Shown here piece after piece: positions 8,688 through 18,615 of a stretch of DNA of 64,000 nucleotides. A program made the position numbers and the translations under genes. The notes under the pieces are model-generated. The model was not told the origin of the DNA. It did no database searches and saw only the letters and a list, made by a program, of their open reading frames with translations. The first letter of the stretch is position 1, and each line of letters opens with the position of its first letter. The stretch comes from Alphaproteobacteria bacterium (GTDB taxonomy: Bacteria; Pseudomonadota; Alphaproteobacteria; Rhizobiales; Rhizobiaceae), in the NCBI GenBank assembly GCA_018823835.1, contig JAHJHT010000013.1, forward strand, positions 248,001 through 312,000. Direction: 5' to 3'.

Positions 8688-9290
8688 ATGAGCGACGTGC
8701 TGAACAGCCTTGCGGCGCATATCACCGGCAAGCTCGGCGACAAGATCGTCAGCGCCGACATCGCCTATGGCGAACTGACGCTGCATGCGGGCGCCGAGAA
8801 CATCGTTCCCGTGCTGACCTTCCTGCGCGATGACACGAAATGCCGTTTCATCTCGATCATCGACGTCTGCGGCGTCGACTACCCGTCGCGCCCGCAGCGC
8901 TTCGATGTGGTCTACCACCTGCTGTCGCCGACCAAGAACACGCGCATCCGCATCAAGGTCATGACCGACGAGGAGACGCCGGTGCCGTCGGTGACGGGCG
9001 TGTTCCCCGGCGCCGACTGGTTCGAGCGCGAAGCCTACGACCTCTACGGCATCCTGTTCTCGGGCCATCCGGACCTCAGGCGCCTGTTGACTGATTACGG
9101 CTTCGACGGCCACCCGCTGCGCAAGGATTTCCCGCTCACCGGTTTCGTCGAGGTCCGCTACGACGACGAGGTGAAGCGCGTCGTCTATGAGCCGGTCGAG
9201 CTGAAGCAGGAATTCCGCAATTTTGATTTCCTCTCGCCATGGGAAGGCACGGACTACGTGCTGCCGGGCGACGAGAAGGCGAAGCAGTGA
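8688..9290 (+). CDS. nuoC: NADH-quinone oxidoreductase subunit C
   Basis: 200-residue 30-kDa-type subunit of the peripheral arm, without cofactors. The signature ERExYDLYGI appears as [13 protein letters not shown], followed by [14 protein letters not shown] and [12 protein letters not shown]. It is separate from NuoD, as in other alphaproteobacteria and mitochondria, whereas the two are fused in E. coli. The stop overlaps the nuoD start (TGATG at 9288-9292). Confidence 0.96.
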   Translation: MSDVLNSLAAHITGKLGDKIVSADIAYGELTLHAGAENIVPVLTFLRDDTKCRFISIIDVCGVDYPSRPQRFDVVYHLLSPTKNTRIRIKVMTDEETPVPSVTGVFPGADWFEREAYDLYGILFSGHPDLRRLLTDYGFDGHPLRKDFPLTGFVEVRYDDEVKRVVYEPVELKQEFRNFDFLSPWEGTDYVLPGDEKAKQ

Positions 9291-10480
9291 TGGCTGAAAC
9301 TTCCGTCCGCAACTTCAACATCAATTTCGGACCGCAGCATCCGGCGGCGCACGGCGTGCTGCGCCTCGTGCTGGAGCTCGACGGCGAGGTTGTCGATCGC
9401 GTCGATCCGCATATCGGCCTGCTGCATCGCGGCACCGAGAAGCTGATCGAGCAGAAGACCTACCTGCAGGCGATCCCCTATTTCGACCGCCTCGACTATG
9501 TCGCGCCGATGAACCAGGAGCATGCCTTCTCGCTCGCCATCGAGCGCCTGATGGGCATCGACGTGCCGAAGCGCGGCCAGCTGATCCGCGTGCTGTATTC
9601 CGAGATCGGCCGCATCCTGTCGCATCTCCTCAACGTCACCACGCAGGCGCTGGACGTCGGCGCGCTGACGCCGCCGCTCTGGGGCTTCGAGGAACGCGAG
9701 AAGCTGATGGTGTTTTATGAGCGGGCCTCCGGCTCGCGCATGCATGCCGCCTATTTCCGCCCCGGCGGCGTCCACGAGGACCTGCCCGAGAAGCTCGTCG
9801 ATGACATCGGCAAGTGGATCGACCCGTTTCTCAAGACGGTCGATGATCTTGACAATCTCCTGACGCCGAACCGCATCTTCAAGCAGCGCAACGTCGATAT
9901 CGGCGTGGTGACGCTGGAAGATGCCTGGGCCTGGGGATTTTCGGGCGTCATGGTGCGCGGCTCGGGCGCTGCCTGGGACCTGCGCAAGTCGCAGCCCTAC
10001 GAGTGCTATTCGGAACTCGATTTCGACATCCCGATCGGCAAGAACGGCGACTGCTACGACCGCTACCTGATCCGCGTCGAGGAGATGCGCCAGTCGGCCG
10101 AGATCATGCGCCAGTGCGTCAACCTGCTGCTCGGCAAGGAGAAGGTCGGACCGGTATCCAACCTCGACGGCAAGGTCGTGCCGCCGAACCGCGCCGCGAT
10201 GAAGCGGTCGATGGAAGCGCTGATCCACCACTTCAAGCTCTATACCGAGGGCTATCACGTGCCGGCCGGCGAGGTTTACGCCGCTGTCGAGGCGCCGAAG
10301 GGCGAGTTCGGCGTCTATCTGGTCGCCGACGGCACGAACAAGCCCTATCGCTGCAAGCTGCGGGCGCCGGGTTTTGCGCACCTGCAGGCGATGGATTTCA
10401 TCTGCCGCGGCCACATGCTGGCAGACGTCTCCGCCGTTCTCGGCTCCCTCGACATCGTGTTTGGTGAGGTCGATCGTTAA
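9290..10480 (+). CDS. nuoD: NADH-quinone oxidoreductase subunit D
   Basis: 396-residue 49-kDa subunit lining the quinone cavity. Conserved [14 protein letters not shown] near the N-terminus contains the quinone-site histidine, and [16 protein letters not shown] follows. The C-terminus ends [14 protein letters not shown], which retains the conserved terminal arginine. The ATG at 9290 fits the start of homologues and the TGATG coupling to nuoC; upstream extension to 9239 is out of phase with nuoC and rejected. Confidence 0.97.
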   Translation: MAETSVRNFNINFGPQHPAAHGVLRLVLELDGEVVDRVDPHIGLLHRGTEKLIEQKTYLQAIPYFDRLDYVAPMNQEHAFSLAIERLMGIDVPKRGQLIRVLYSEIGRILSHLLNVTTQALDVGALTPPLWGFEEREKLMVFYERASGSRMHAAYFRPGGVHEDLPEKLVDDIGKWIDPFLKTVDDLDNLLTPNRIFKQRNVDIGVVTLEDAWAWGFSGVMVRGSGAAWDLRKSQPYECYSELDFDIPIGKNGDCYDRYLIRVEEMRQSAEIMRQCVNLLLGKEKVGPVSNLDGKVVPPNRAAMKRSMEALIHHFKLYTEGYHVPAGEVYAAVEAPKGEFGVYLVADGTNKPYRCKLRAPGFAHLQAMDFICRGHMLADVSAVLGSLDIVFGEVDR

Positions 10481-11737
10481 ATGTCAGTACGCCGACTAGC
10501 AGATGCATCCGAACAGCCCGAAGGTTTCGCGTTCAACCGCGTGAACCGCACCTGGGCTGCCGAGACGGTGAAGAAGTACCCGAAGGGACGCCAGCAGTCG
10601 GCGGTCATCCCGCTGATGATGCGCGCCCAGGAGCAGGAAGGGTGGCTGACCAAGCCGGCGATCGAGGCGATCGCCGACATGCTCGACATGCCCTACATCC
10701 GGGCGCTGGAAGTCGCGACCTTCTACACGCAGTTCCAGCTGAAGCCGGTCGGCCGGCGCGCCCATGTGCAGGTCTGCGGTACGACACCCTGCATGCTGCG
10801 CGGCGCCGAAGGGCTGATGGACGTCTGCCGCAGCAAGATCCATCCCGAGCAGTTCCATACCAACGAGCGTGGCATGCTGTCTTGGGAAGAGGTCGAGTGC
10901 CTCGGCGCCTGCGTCAACGCGCCGATGGTCATGATCTTCAAGGATACCTACGAGGACCTGACACCGGAACGGCTGGAAGAGATCATCGACCAGTTCGCGA
11001 TGGGCAAGGGCGTGCACGTGCCGGTCGGACCGCAGAGCGGCCGCAAGGTTTCGGAGCCGCTGCCGGGCCTGACGTCGCTGACTGACGAGAAGGCCGTGAC
11101 CAAGCAGGGCCGCAAGGCGAAGGCCGCGAAGCCGGCAGCCGCCGAGGATTCGGCCTCAGTGCCGCCGTCAAAGGCGGCCAAGCCGAAGACGCGTGCTGCC
11201 GAGACCAACGGGGCGGTGAAGTCCCCGTCGCCGGTCAAGGCCAACCAGCAGACCGAGAAGAAGGAGAGCGTCGCAGCGCCGCTGTTCGACCCGGTGGCCG
11301 CCAACAAGGCGTCGCCGGCCGTCGAGAAGGTCGACAAGCAGCGCAAGCCGCCGATCACCAAGTCGGGAGAGGTGGCACACAAGTCGCCGGAACTGCTGCG
11401 CGGCGAGCCGATCGGCGCTGCCCGCAAGAAGTCCGTGGCGAGCGACAAGCCGTCGCTGTCGGACGCCAACCGTCCGCCGAAGATCGATGCGCCCGCCACG
11501 CCTGACAATCTCAAGCTGATTTCGGGAGTCGGCCCGGTGCTCGAGGGCATTCTCCATTCGCTCGGCATCTACACGTTTGCGCAGGTCGCCGCCTGGACCA
11601 AGGCCGAGCGCGACTGGGTCGACGGCTATCTGAACTTCAAGGGCCGCATCGACCGCGACGACTGGGTCAAGCAGGCTGATGCGCTCGCCAAGGGCGAAGA
11701 CGAATATCTCCGCGTCTTCGGCAAGAAACCGGTCTGA
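10481..11737 (+). CDS. nuoE: NADH-quinone oxidoreductase subunit E with C-terminal H3TH/HhH extension
   Basis: 24-kDa subunit holding the off-path [2Fe-2S] cluster N1a. Residues 1-170 are a normal NuoE, with ligands C99, C104, C140 and C144 ([10 protein letters not shown] and CLGACVNAP). The protein is 418 residues, about twice the bacterial core length. Residues about 170-340 are a Lys/Ala/Pro-rich, presumably disordered linker. Residues 341-418 form a helix-hairpin-helix module ([18 protein letters not shown] ... [13 protein letters not shown]) of the type grouped with predicted flap-endonuclease-like H3TH domains. The same module recurs in the protein at 13136. It follows nuoD immediately and nuoF begins 9 bp later. 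The function of the tail is unknown. Confidence 0.93.
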   Translation: MSVRRLADASEQPEGFAFNRVNRTWAAETVKKYPKGRQQSAVIPLMMRAQEQEGWLTKPAIEAIADMLDMPYIRALEVATFYTQFQLKPVGRRAHVQVCGTTPCMLRGAEGLMDVCRSKIHPEQFHTNERGMLSWEEVECLGACVNAPMVMIFKDTYEDLTPERLEEIIDQFAMGKGVHVPVGPQSGRKVSEPLPGLTSLTDEKAVTKQGRKAKAAKPAAAEDSASVPPSKAAKPKTRAAETNGAVKSPSPVKANQQTEKKESVAAPLFDPVAANKASPAVEKVDKQRKPPITKSGEVAHKSPELLRGEPIGAARKKSVASDKPSLSDANRPPKIDAPATPDNLKLISGVGPVLEGILHSLGIYTFAQVAAWTKAERDWVDGYLNFKGRIDRDDWVKQADALAKGEDEYLRVFGKKPV

Positions 11738-11746
11738 GGAACGATC

Positions 11747-13051
11747 ATGCTTCAGGATAAAGACCGCATCTTCAACAACATCTACGGCATGTTCGACCGT
11801 TCGCTGCAGGGCGCGATGGCGCGCGGGCACTGGGACGGCACGGCCGGCCTCGTCGCCAAGGGGCGCGACTGGATCGTCAACGAGATGAAGGCGTCGGGCC
11901 TGCGCGGCCGCGGCGGCGCCGGCTTCCCGACCGGCCTGAAGTGGTCGTTCATGCCCAAGCAGAGCGACGGTCGGCCGAGCTATCTCGTCGTCAATGCCGA
12001 CGAGTCGGAGCCCGGCACCTGCAAGGACCGCGACATCCTGCGCCACGACCCGCACACGCTGGTCGAAGGCTGCTTGCTCGCCGGCTTCGCCATGGGCGCG
12101 GTCGCGGCCTACATCTATGTGCGCGGCGAGTTCATCCGCGAGCGCGAAGCGCTGCAGCGCGCCATCGACGAGGCCTACGAGGCGCGGCTGATCGGCAAGA
12201 ACAACATCAACGGCTACGACTTCGAGATCTACGTCCACCATGGCGCGGGCGCCTATATCTGCGGCGAGGAGACAGCGCTGCTGGAAAGCCTCGAGGGCAA
12301 GAAGGGCCAACCGCGCCTGAAGCCGCCGTTCCCGGCCAATGTCGGCCTCTATGGCTGCCCGACCACGGTCAACAATGTCGAGTCGATCGCGGTGGCGCCG
12401 ACCATCCTGCGCCGCGGCGCTTCATGGTTCTCGTCCTTCGGCCGTCCGAACAATGTCGGTACCAAGCTTTTCTGCATCTCCGGCCACGTCAACAATCCGT
12501 GCACCGTCGAAGAGGCGATGTCGATCCCGTTCCGCGAACTGATCGAGACGCATTGCGGCGGCATCCGCGGCGGCTGGGACAATCTCCTGGCGGTCATCCC
12601 GGGCGGCGCCTCGGTGCCGCTGGTGCCGGCCGAGCAGATCATCGACGCGCCGATGGATTTCGACGCGCTGCGCGACCTGAAGTCGGGCCTCGGCACGGCG
12701 GCCGTCATCGTGATGGACAAGTCGACGGACATCGTGAAGGCCATCGCCAGGCTCTCCTACTTCTACAAGCACGAGAGCTGCGGCCAGTGCACGCCGTGCC
12801 GCGAAGGCACCGGCTGGATGTGGCGGGTGATGGAAAGGTTGGTGCGCGGCGAGGCGCAGAAGCGCGAAATCGACATGCTGCTCGACGTCACCAAGCAGGT
12901 GGAAGGCCACACGATCTGCGCGCTGGGCGACGCGGCTGCCTGGCCGATCCAGGGCCTGATGCGGCATTTCCGCGGCGAGGTGGAGCGGCGCATCGACGAG
13001 TTCTCGCGCAACGCGCACAACGCCGAACCGGTTCTGGTGGCGGCGGAATAA
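11747..13051 (+). CDS. nuoF: NADH-quinone oxidoreductase subunit F
   Basis: 434-residue 51-kDa subunit that binds NADH, FMN and cluster N3. The nucleotide-binding glycine-rich segment is [18 protein letters not shown], the FMN-site segment is [14 protein letters not shown], and the N3 ligands are in [11 protein letters not shown] plus a downstream cysteine in [13 protein letters not shown]. It is preceded by nuoE with 9 bp spacing. The next gene is not nuoG but a small H3TH protein after an 84-bp gap. Confidence 0.97.
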   Translation: MLQDKDRIFNNIYGMFDRSLQGAMARGHWDGTAGLVAKGRDWIVNEMKASGLRGRGGAGFPTGLKWSFMPKQSDGRPSYLVVNADESEPGTCKDRDILRHDPHTLVEGCLLAGFAMGAVAAYIYVRGEFIREREALQRAIDEAYEARLIGKNNINGYDFEIYVHHGAGAYICGEETALLESLEGKKGQPRLKPPFPANVGLYGCPTTVNNVESIAVAPTILRRGASWFSSFGRPNNVGTKLFCISGHVNNPCTVEEAMSIPFRELIETHCGGIRGGWDNLLAVIPGGASVPLVPAEQIIDAPMDFDALRDLKSGLGTAAVIVMDKSTDIVKAIARLSYFYKHESCGQCTPCREGTGWMWRVMERLVRGEAQKREIDMLLDVTKQVEGHTICALGDAAAWPIQGLMRHFRGEVERRIDEFSRNAHNAEPVLVAAE

Positions 13052-13135
13052 CATAAGCGAAAGTGCGGGCCACAAGGTCCGATCTGGAAACGAAGCAAGG
13101 CGGGGATACGGAACCAACACGACGAGGAGAGACCA

Positions 13136-13855
13136 ATGTCGATGTTTTCCACACCCGAAGAGTTGCAGAGCGAGTTGAAGACGCTGGAGACGATGAGAAG
13201 CGAAATGTCGGACAAGCTATCCAAGGAGATGAGCAGCGCAGTCAACCTGCTGGCGCATCCTATGGCCGGTGCTGCCGCCATGTCGGCGCTCGGGACCGGG
13301 CTGGCGTTCCATGCGCTCGGCGTATGGATGGGCGCGTTCCAGGGCGCGACGGAAGCCGCCCAGCGGCTCTATTCGCCGATCTATGACGACCTGCCGGGCG
13401 ATGCCAAGTCGTTCGCCGGCAGGCCACGGTCGCCCGCCACCAAGGCGAAGTCGACGACCAGGAAGATGATGGACGAGGCGCGCTCGGCGGCGGACGAGAT
13501 CGTCGGCGGCGCTGACGTCGTGGAACTGAAGCCGGCAGCCGATGTCGAAACCAGAACGGTCGAGGTGCCGGTCGAGGCGAAGGAAGCCGCGGCCGAACTG
13601 ATGCCGGAGGATTTCCATCAGCCCAAGGCGATGGAAAGGCCCGCGGCGCCGGATGACCTGAAGGCGATTTCGGGCGTCGGTCCGAAGCTTGAGGCGGTGC
13701 TGAACGGGCTCGGCGTCTGGACCTACGACCAGATCGCCGGCTGGAGCGAGCCGGAGATTGCCTGGGTCGACGACTATCTTTCGTTCAAGGGCAGGATCGC
13801 CCGCGACGACTGGCTGGGGCAGGCGAAGGCGCTTGCGGCCGGACCGAAGCAGTGA
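13136..13855 (+). CDS. H3TH/HhH-domain protein of unknown function inserted between nuoF and nuoG
   Basis: 239 residues, not a recognised core complex I subunit. The N-terminus (1-60) begins with a charged, coiled-coil-prone helix and is followed by a hydrophobic segment around MAGAAAMSALGTGLAFHAL that could be a membrane span. A polar Ala/Glu-rich linker follows. Residues 172-239 (PDDLKAISGVGPKLEAVL ... YLSFKGRIARDDW) are clearly homologous to the NuoE C-terminal tail, with the same spacing of SGVGP, LGV/I, W, DxYL and FKGRI. It has a good ribosome site (GAGGAGAG). Paracoccus and Rhodobacter nuo operons also contain unidentified reading frames. A role in complex I assembly or membrane anchoring is a guess. 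Confidence 0.85.
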   Translation: MSMFSTPEELQSELKTLETMRSEMSDKLSKEMSSAVNLLAHPMAGAAAMSALGTGLAFHALGVWMGAFQGATEAAQRLYSPIYDDLPGDAKSFAGRPRSPATKAKSTTRKMMDEARSAADEIVGGADVVELKPAADVETRTVEVPVEAKEAAAELMPEDFHQPKAMERPAAPDDLKAISGVGPKLEAVLNGLGVWTYDQIAGWSEPEIAWVDDYLSFKGRIARDDWLGQAKALAAGPKQ

Positions 13856-13864
13856 ATTGACATT

Positions 13865-13887
13865 CCGGGTGCCGGACGGGCACCCGG
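13865..13887 (+). other. Strong hairpin between the H3TH gene and nuoG
   Basis: Perfect 9-bp arms CCGGGTGCC and GGCACCCGG with a 5-nt loop, immediately after the stop codon at 13855. There is no U-run, so it is more likely an mRNA-stability or processing element in the long nuo transcript than a terminator. Confidence 0.55.
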
Positions 13888-13927
13888 TGACGGAGTTTGC
13901 GGGCTGACCGCAGGGGTTTGAGGCGAT

Positions 13928-16009
13928 ATGGCGAAGCTGAAGGTCGACGGGAAAGAGATCGAGGTACCCGACCACTACACGCTGCTGCAGGCAGCGGAGG
14001 ATGCGGGCGCGGAGATTCCGCGCTTCTGCTTCCACGAGCGGCTGTCGATCGCCGGCAATTGCCGCATGTGCCTGGTCGAGGTGAAGGGCGGACCGCCCAA
14101 GCCGGCGGCCTCCTGTGCCATGGGCGTGCGCGACCTGCGCCCCGGCCCGAACGGCGAGACGCCGGAAATCTTCACCAACACGCCGATGGTCAAGAAGGCC
14201 CGCGAAGGCGTGATGGAGTTCCTGCTCATCAACCATCCGCTGGATTGCCCGATCTGCGACCAGGGCGGCGAGTGCGACCTGCAGGACCAGGCGATGGCCT
14301 TCGGCGTCGATTCCTCGCGCTACCAGGAAAACAAGCGCGCGGTCGAGGACAAGTACATCGGCCCGCTGGTCAAGACCATCATGAACCGCTGCATCCACTG
14401 CACGCGGTGCGTTCGCTTCACCACCGAGGTGGCGGGCATCTCCGAACTCGGCCTGATCGGCCGCGGCGAGGATGCCGAGATCACCACCTATCTCGAAAGC
14501 GCGATGACGTCGGAACTGCAGGGCAATGTCATCGACCTGTGCCCGGTCGGCGCGCTGACCTCCAAGCCCTACGCATTCCAGGCGCGTCCCTGGGAACTGA
14601 CCAAGACCGAATCCATCGACGTGATGGACGCGGTCGGGTCCGCCATCCGCGTCGACTCGCGCGGCCGCGAAGTGATGCGCATCATGCCGCGCATCAACGA
14701 GCAGGTGAACGAGGAGTGGATTTCCGACAAGACCCGCTTCATCTGGGACGGGCTGCGCTCGCAGCGCCTCGACCGGCCCTATGTGCGCAAGGGATCGAAG
14801 CTGGTGCCGGCAAGCTGGCCGGAAGCCTTCGACGCCATTCGCAAGGCCGTCGGCAAGGCCAAGCCGGAGCGCATCGGCGCGATCGCCGGCGATCTCGCGA
14901 CCGTCGAGGAAATGTACGCTCTGAAGCTGCTGATGCAGTCGCTCGGCTCCGAAAACATCGACTGCCGGCAGGACGGCGCCGCTCTCGACCCGGCGCTCGG
15001 CCGCGCCAGCTACATCTTCAACCCGACCATCGAGGGCATCGAGCAGGCCGACGCGGTGCTGATCATCGGCGCCAATCCGCGCTTCGAGGCCTCGGTGCTC
15101 AATGCACGCATCCGCAAGCGCTGGAAGCAGGGCGACCTGCCGGTTGGCGTGATCGGCGAGGTCGGCGACCTGCGCTACGACTACGAGCAGCTCGGCGCCG
15201 GGCCTGAATCGCTGAAGACGCTGGCAGACGGCAGCGGCAGCTTCTTCAGGAAGCTGAAGGCGGCAAGCCGGCCGATGATCGTCGTCGGGCAGGGCGCCAT
15301 ATCGCGATCCGACGGCGCGGCCATTCTCGGCCAGGCGGCGAAGCTCGCCCAGGCGGTCGAAGCGGTGACCGACGCGTGGAACGGCTTTGCCGTGCTGCAC
15401 ACGGCGGCTGCGCGCGTTGGCGGGCTCGATGTCGGCTTCGTGCCCGGCAAGGGCGGCAAGAACGTATCCGGCATGCTGGGCGACAGCGACGTGCTGTTCC
15501 TGCTTGGCGCCGATGAGGTCGACATGGGCCAGACCGGCGGCGCCTTCGTCGTCTATATCGGCACGCATGGCGACGCCGGCGCGCACCGCGCCAACGTCAT
15601 CCTGCCGGGTGCGGCCTACACCGAGAAATCAGGCACCTACGTCAATACAGAGGGCCGGGTGCAGCAGACCAACCGAGCCGGCTTCGCGCCGGGCGAGGCC
15701 AAGGAAGACTGGGCGATCCTGCGCGCGCTGTCGGATGCGCTTGGCCACAAGCTGCCGTTCGATTCGCTCGCCGAACTGAGGCGCAAGCTCTACGGCGAAT
15801 TCCCGCATCTTGGCCGCGTCGACCAGATCGCGGCGGGCGAGGGCGGCGACATCGCCAGGCTCGCGCGCACCGGCGGCCGCCTGAACAAGGGCGTCTTCGC
15901 TTCACCGGTCAAGGATTTCTACCTGACCAACCCGATCGCGCGGGCTTCCGCGGTCATGGCCGAATGCTCGGCCCTGGCCAGGGGCGGCTTCAAGCAGGCC
16001 GCGGAGTAG
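13928..16009 (+). CDS. nuoG: NADH-quinone oxidoreductase subunit G
   Basis: 693-residue 75-kDa subunit carrying N1b, N4 and N5. The N-terminal [2Fe-2S] domain has [20 protein letters not shown]. The His-Cys cluster segment is [19 protein letters not shown], and the next binding motif is [12 protein letters not shown]. The rest is the molybdopterin-oxidoreductase-like domain without molybdenum. Length equals alphaproteobacterial and mitochondrial homologues rather than the longer E. coli form. It starts at ATG 13928, 72 bp after the H3TH gene, and nuoH begins 4 bp after its stop. Confidence 0.97.
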   Translation: MAKLKVDGKEIEVPDHYTLLQAAEDAGAEIPRFCFHERLSIAGNCRMCLVEVKGGPPKPAASCAMGVRDLRPGPNGETPEIFTNTPMVKKAREGVMEFLLINHPLDCPICDQGGECDLQDQAMAFGVDSSRYQENKRAVEDKYIGPLVKTIMNRCIHCTRCVRFTTEVAGISELGLIGRGEDAEITTYLESAMTSELQGNVIDLCPVGALTSKPYAFQARPWELTKTESIDVMDAVGSAIRVDSRGREVMRIMPRINEQVNEEWISDKTRFIWDGLRSQRLDRPYVRKGSKLVPASWPEAFDAIRKAVGKAKPERIGAIAGDLATVEEMYALKLLMQSLGSENIDCRQDGAALDPALGRASYIFNPTIEGIEQADAVLIIGANPRFEASVLNARIRKRWKQGDLPVGVIGEVGDLRYDYEQLGAGPESLKTLADGSGSFFRKLKAASRPMIVVGQGAISRSDGAAILGQAAKLAQAVEAVTDAWNGFAVLHTAAARVGGLDVGFVPGKGGKNVSGMLGDSDVLFLLGADEVDMGQTGGAFVVYIGTHGDAGAHRANVILPGAAYTEKSGTYVNTEGRVQQTNRAGFAPGEAKEDWAILRALSDALGHKLPFDSLAELRRKLYGEFPHLGRVDQIAAGEGGDIARLARTGGRLNKGVFASPVKDFYLTNPIARASAVMAECSALARGGFKQAAE

Positions 16010-16013
16010 GTCG

Positions 16014-17057
16014 ATGGAATCCTTCTTCTCATTCTACGTGCTGCCGGCACTGATCATCCTGTTGAAGTCGGTCGTACTGATCGTCGTCCTGCTGATCTTC
16101 GTCGCCTATATCCTCTATGCCGACCGCAAGATCTGGGCGGCGGTGCAGTTGCGCCGCGGACCGAACGTGGTCGGGCCCTGGGGCCTGCTGCAGGCCTTTG
16201 CCGACCTGTTGAAGTTCGTCTTCAAGGAGCCAGTCATCCCGTCCGGCGCCAACAAGGGCGTGTTCCTGCTGGCGCCGCTGGTGTCGGCCGTTCTGGCGCT
16301 TGCCGCCTGGGCGGTGATCCCGGTCGACGAGGGCTGGGGCATCGCCAACGTCAATGTCGGCATCCTCTACGTCTTCGCCATCTCCTCGCTCGAGGTCTAT
16401 GGCGTGATCATGGGCGGCTGGGCGTCGAACTCGAAATACCCGTTCCTCGGTGCGCTGCGCTCGGCCGCGCAGATGGTGTCCTACGAAGTCTCGATCGGCT
16501 TCGTCATCGTCACCGTGCTCTTGTGCGTCGGCTCGCTCAACCTGACCGACATCGTGCTGTCCCAGCGCGATGGGCTCGGCACCATGCTCGGCCTGCCCAA
16601 CACGCTGCTCGACTGGCACTGGCTGGCGCTGTTCCCGATGTTCGTCATCTTCTTCATCTCGGCGCTGGCCGAGACGAACCGGCCGCCCTTCGACCTTGTC
16701 GAGGCCGAATCGGAACTCGTCGCCGGCCACATGATCGAATATTCCTCGACGCCGTTCCTGCTGTTCTTCCTCGGCGAGTATGTGGCGATCGTGCTGATGT
16801 GCGCGCTGACGACGATCCTGTTCCTCGGCGGCTGGCTGCCCCCGTTCGACTTCGCACCCTTCACCTGGGTGCCGGGCGTCATCTGGTTCGTGCTCAAGGT
16901 CTGCATGGTGTTCTTCATGATCTCCATGGTGAAGGCCTTCGTGCCGCGCTACCGCTACGACCAGCTGATGCGGCTGGGCTGGAAGGTCTTCCTGCCGATC
17001 TCGCTGTTCATGGTCATCGCCACCGCGGCCTTCCTCAAGATCACGGGACTTTCCTGA
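16014..17057 (+). CDS. nuoH: NADH-quinone oxidoreductase subunit H
   Basis: 347-residue ND1-type membrane subunit forming part of the quinone tunnel. About eight hydrophobic segments are visible. Family blocks are [20 protein letters not shown], the acidic loop [19 protein letters not shown] and [13 protein letters not shown]. The stop overlaps the nuoI start (TGATG at 17055-17059). Confidence 0.97.
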   Translation: MESFFSFYVLPALIILLKSVVLIVVLLIFVAYILYADRKIWAAVQLRRGPNVVGPWGLLQAFADLLKFVFKEPVIPSGANKGVFLLAPLVSAVLALAAWAVIPVDEGWGIANVNVGILYVFAISSLEVYGVIMGGWASNSKYPFLGALRSAAQMVSYEVSIGFVIVTVLLCVGSLNLTDIVLSQRDGLGTMLGLPNTLLDWHWLALFPMFVIFFISALAETNRPPFDLVEAESELVAGHMIEYSSTPFLLFFLGEYVAIVLMCALTTILFLGGWLPPFDFAPFTWVPGVIWFVLKVCMVFFMISMVKAFVPRYRYDQLMRLGWKVFLPISLFMVIATAAFLKITGLS

Positions 17058-17548
17058 TGAGCGCTCTCGCACAAGCCGCCAAGTCGCTGCTGCTGGCCGA
17101 GTTCGTCGGCGCCTTCTTCCTGTCGATGCGCCAGTTCTTCGCGCCGAAGGCGACGCTGAACTATCCGCACGAGAAGGGGCCGCTCAGCCCGCGCTTTCGC
17201 GGCGAGCACGCGCTGCGCCGCTATCCGAACGGCGAGGAACGCTGCATTGCCTGCAAGCTGTGCGAGGCGATCTGCCCGGCGCAGGCGATCACCATCGAGG
17301 CCGGACCGCGCCGCAACGACGGCACGCGCCGCACGGTGCGCTACGACATCGACATGGTGAAGTGCATCTATTGCGGCTTCTGCCAGGAAGCCTGCCCGGT
17401 CGACGCCATCGTCGAGGGGCCGAATTTCGAGTTCGCGACGGAGACGCGCGAAGAGCTTTACTACGACAAGGACAAGCTGCTCGCCAATGGCGACCGGTGG
17501 GAGCGGGAACTGGCGCGCAACATCGCTTTGGATGCGCCGTATCGCTGA
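17057..17548 (+). CDS. nuoI: NADH-quinone oxidoreductase subunit I
   Basis: 163-residue TYKY subunit with two [4Fe-4S] clusters (N6a and N6b). Ligand motifs are C63-x2-C66-x2-C69-x3-C73 ([12 protein letters not shown]) and C103-x2-C106-x2-C109-x3-C113 ([12 protein letters not shown]). The start at 17057 is coupled to nuoH; the frame open further upstream is the shadow of nuoH. A 134-bp gap with no gene follows before nuoJ; it contains an imperfect hairpin near 17562-17582. Confidence 0.97.
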   Translation: MSALAQAAKSLLLAEFVGAFFLSMRQFFAPKATLNYPHEKGPLSPRFRGEHALRRYPNGEERCIACKLCEAICPAQAITIEAGPRRNDGTRRTVRYDIDMVKCIYCGFCQEACPVDAIVEGPNFEFATETREELYYDKDKLLANGDRWERELARNIALDAPYR

Positions 17549-17682
17549 AGTTTGAACGATGGACGGGGCGGGACGCCTCGTCTAAGGAACACGCGGCTTT
17601 GTCGACCGGAGGCGGGGGCAAGGACCACAAACGGACAGGGCGTGCTTCGCGTCTTGACCGAACAGGATAACCGGGGGAACCC

Positions 17683-18303
17683 ATGCTCAACGGACTGGAA
17701 GCGGTATTTTTCTACCTCTTCGCCTTTATCGCGATCGGATCGGCCTTCATGGTCATTTCCGCGCGCAACCCCGTGCATTCGGTGCTGTTCCTGATCCTGA
17801 CCTTCGTCAACGCGGCCGGCCTGTTCCTGCTGACCGGGGCTGAGTTCCTGGCGATGATCCTGCTCGTCGTCTATGTCGGCGCGGTGGCGGTGCTGTTCCT
17901 GTTCGTCGTCATGATGCTCGACGTCGATTTCGCTGAACTGAAGAGCGGCGCGCTGCAATATGCGCCTATCGGCGCGGTGGTGGGGCTGATTCTGGCGGCA
18001 GAACTGATCGTGGTAACTGGCGGCTACGCGTTTGCGCCGCAGCTTGCCTCGACGATCTCGCAGCCGACCCCGGACATCGCCACGCGCCACAACACGGCAG
18101 CACTCGGCGACATCCTCTATACGGACTACCTCTTCTACTTCCAGATCGCCGGACTGGTTCTGCTGGTCGCCATGATCGGCGCCATCGTGCTGACGCTGCG
18201 CCACAAGCCGGGCGTCAAGCGCCAGAACATCTCGGCCCAGGTTGCGCGCACGCCGGCCACCGCGATCGAGGTCAAGAAGGTCGAGACGGGCAAGGGCATC
18301 TGA
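17683..18303 (+). CDS. nuoJ: NADH-quinone oxidoreductase subunit J
   Basis: 206-residue ND6-type membrane subunit with five predicted spans. Typical segments are [20 protein letters not shown] and the pi-bulge-containing third helix [21 protein letters not shown] good GGGGGA ribosome site precedes ATG 17683. It is followed by nuoK after 2 bp. Confidence 0.95.
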   Translation: MLNGLEAVFFYLFAFIAIGSAFMVISARNPVHSVLFLILTFVNAAGLFLLTGAEFLAMILLVVYVGAVAVLFLFVVMMLDVDFAELKSGALQYAPIGAVVGLILAAELIVVTGGYAFAPQLASTISQPTPDIATRHNTAALGDILYTDYLFYFQIAGLVLLVAMIGAIVLTLRHKPGVKRQNISAQVARTPATAIEVKKVETGKGI

Positions 18304-18305
18304 CG

Positions 18306-18614
18306 ATGACGGTTGATATTGCACATTTCCTCACGGTGTCGGCGATCCTGTTCACGCTCGGCGTGTTCGGCATCTTCCTGAACCGCAAGAACGTCATCGT
18401 CATCCTGATGTCGGTCGAACTCATCCTGCTCGCCGTCAACATCAATTTCGTCGCCTTCTCGGCAGCGCTCGGCGACCTTGTCGGCCAGGTGTTCGCCCTG
18501 TTCGTGCTGACGGTGGCCGCCGCGGAAGCCGCGATCGGCCTTGCCATTCTCGTCGTATTCTTCCGCAACCGCGGCTCCATCGCGGTCGAAGACGTGAACA
18601 TGATGAAGGGTTGA
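18306..18614 (+). CDS. nuoK: NADH-quinone oxidoreductase subunit K
   Basis: 102-residue ND4L-type subunit with three membrane helices. The proton-relay glutamates are present in [19 protein letters not shown] and in [17 protein letters not shown]. Spacing of 1-2 bp to nuoJ and nuoL supports tight translational coupling. Confidence 0.96.
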   Translation: MTVDIAHFLTVSAILFTLGVFGIFLNRKNVIVILMSVELILLAVNINFVAFSAALGDLVGQVFALFVLTVAAAEAAIGLAILVVFFRNRGSIAVEDVNMMKG

Positions 18615-18615
18615 G

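Noticed and set aside
13217..15586. 789-codon minus-strand open frame opposite nuoG
   Set aside because: Shadow of NuoG, whose iron-sulfur motifs are on the plus strand.
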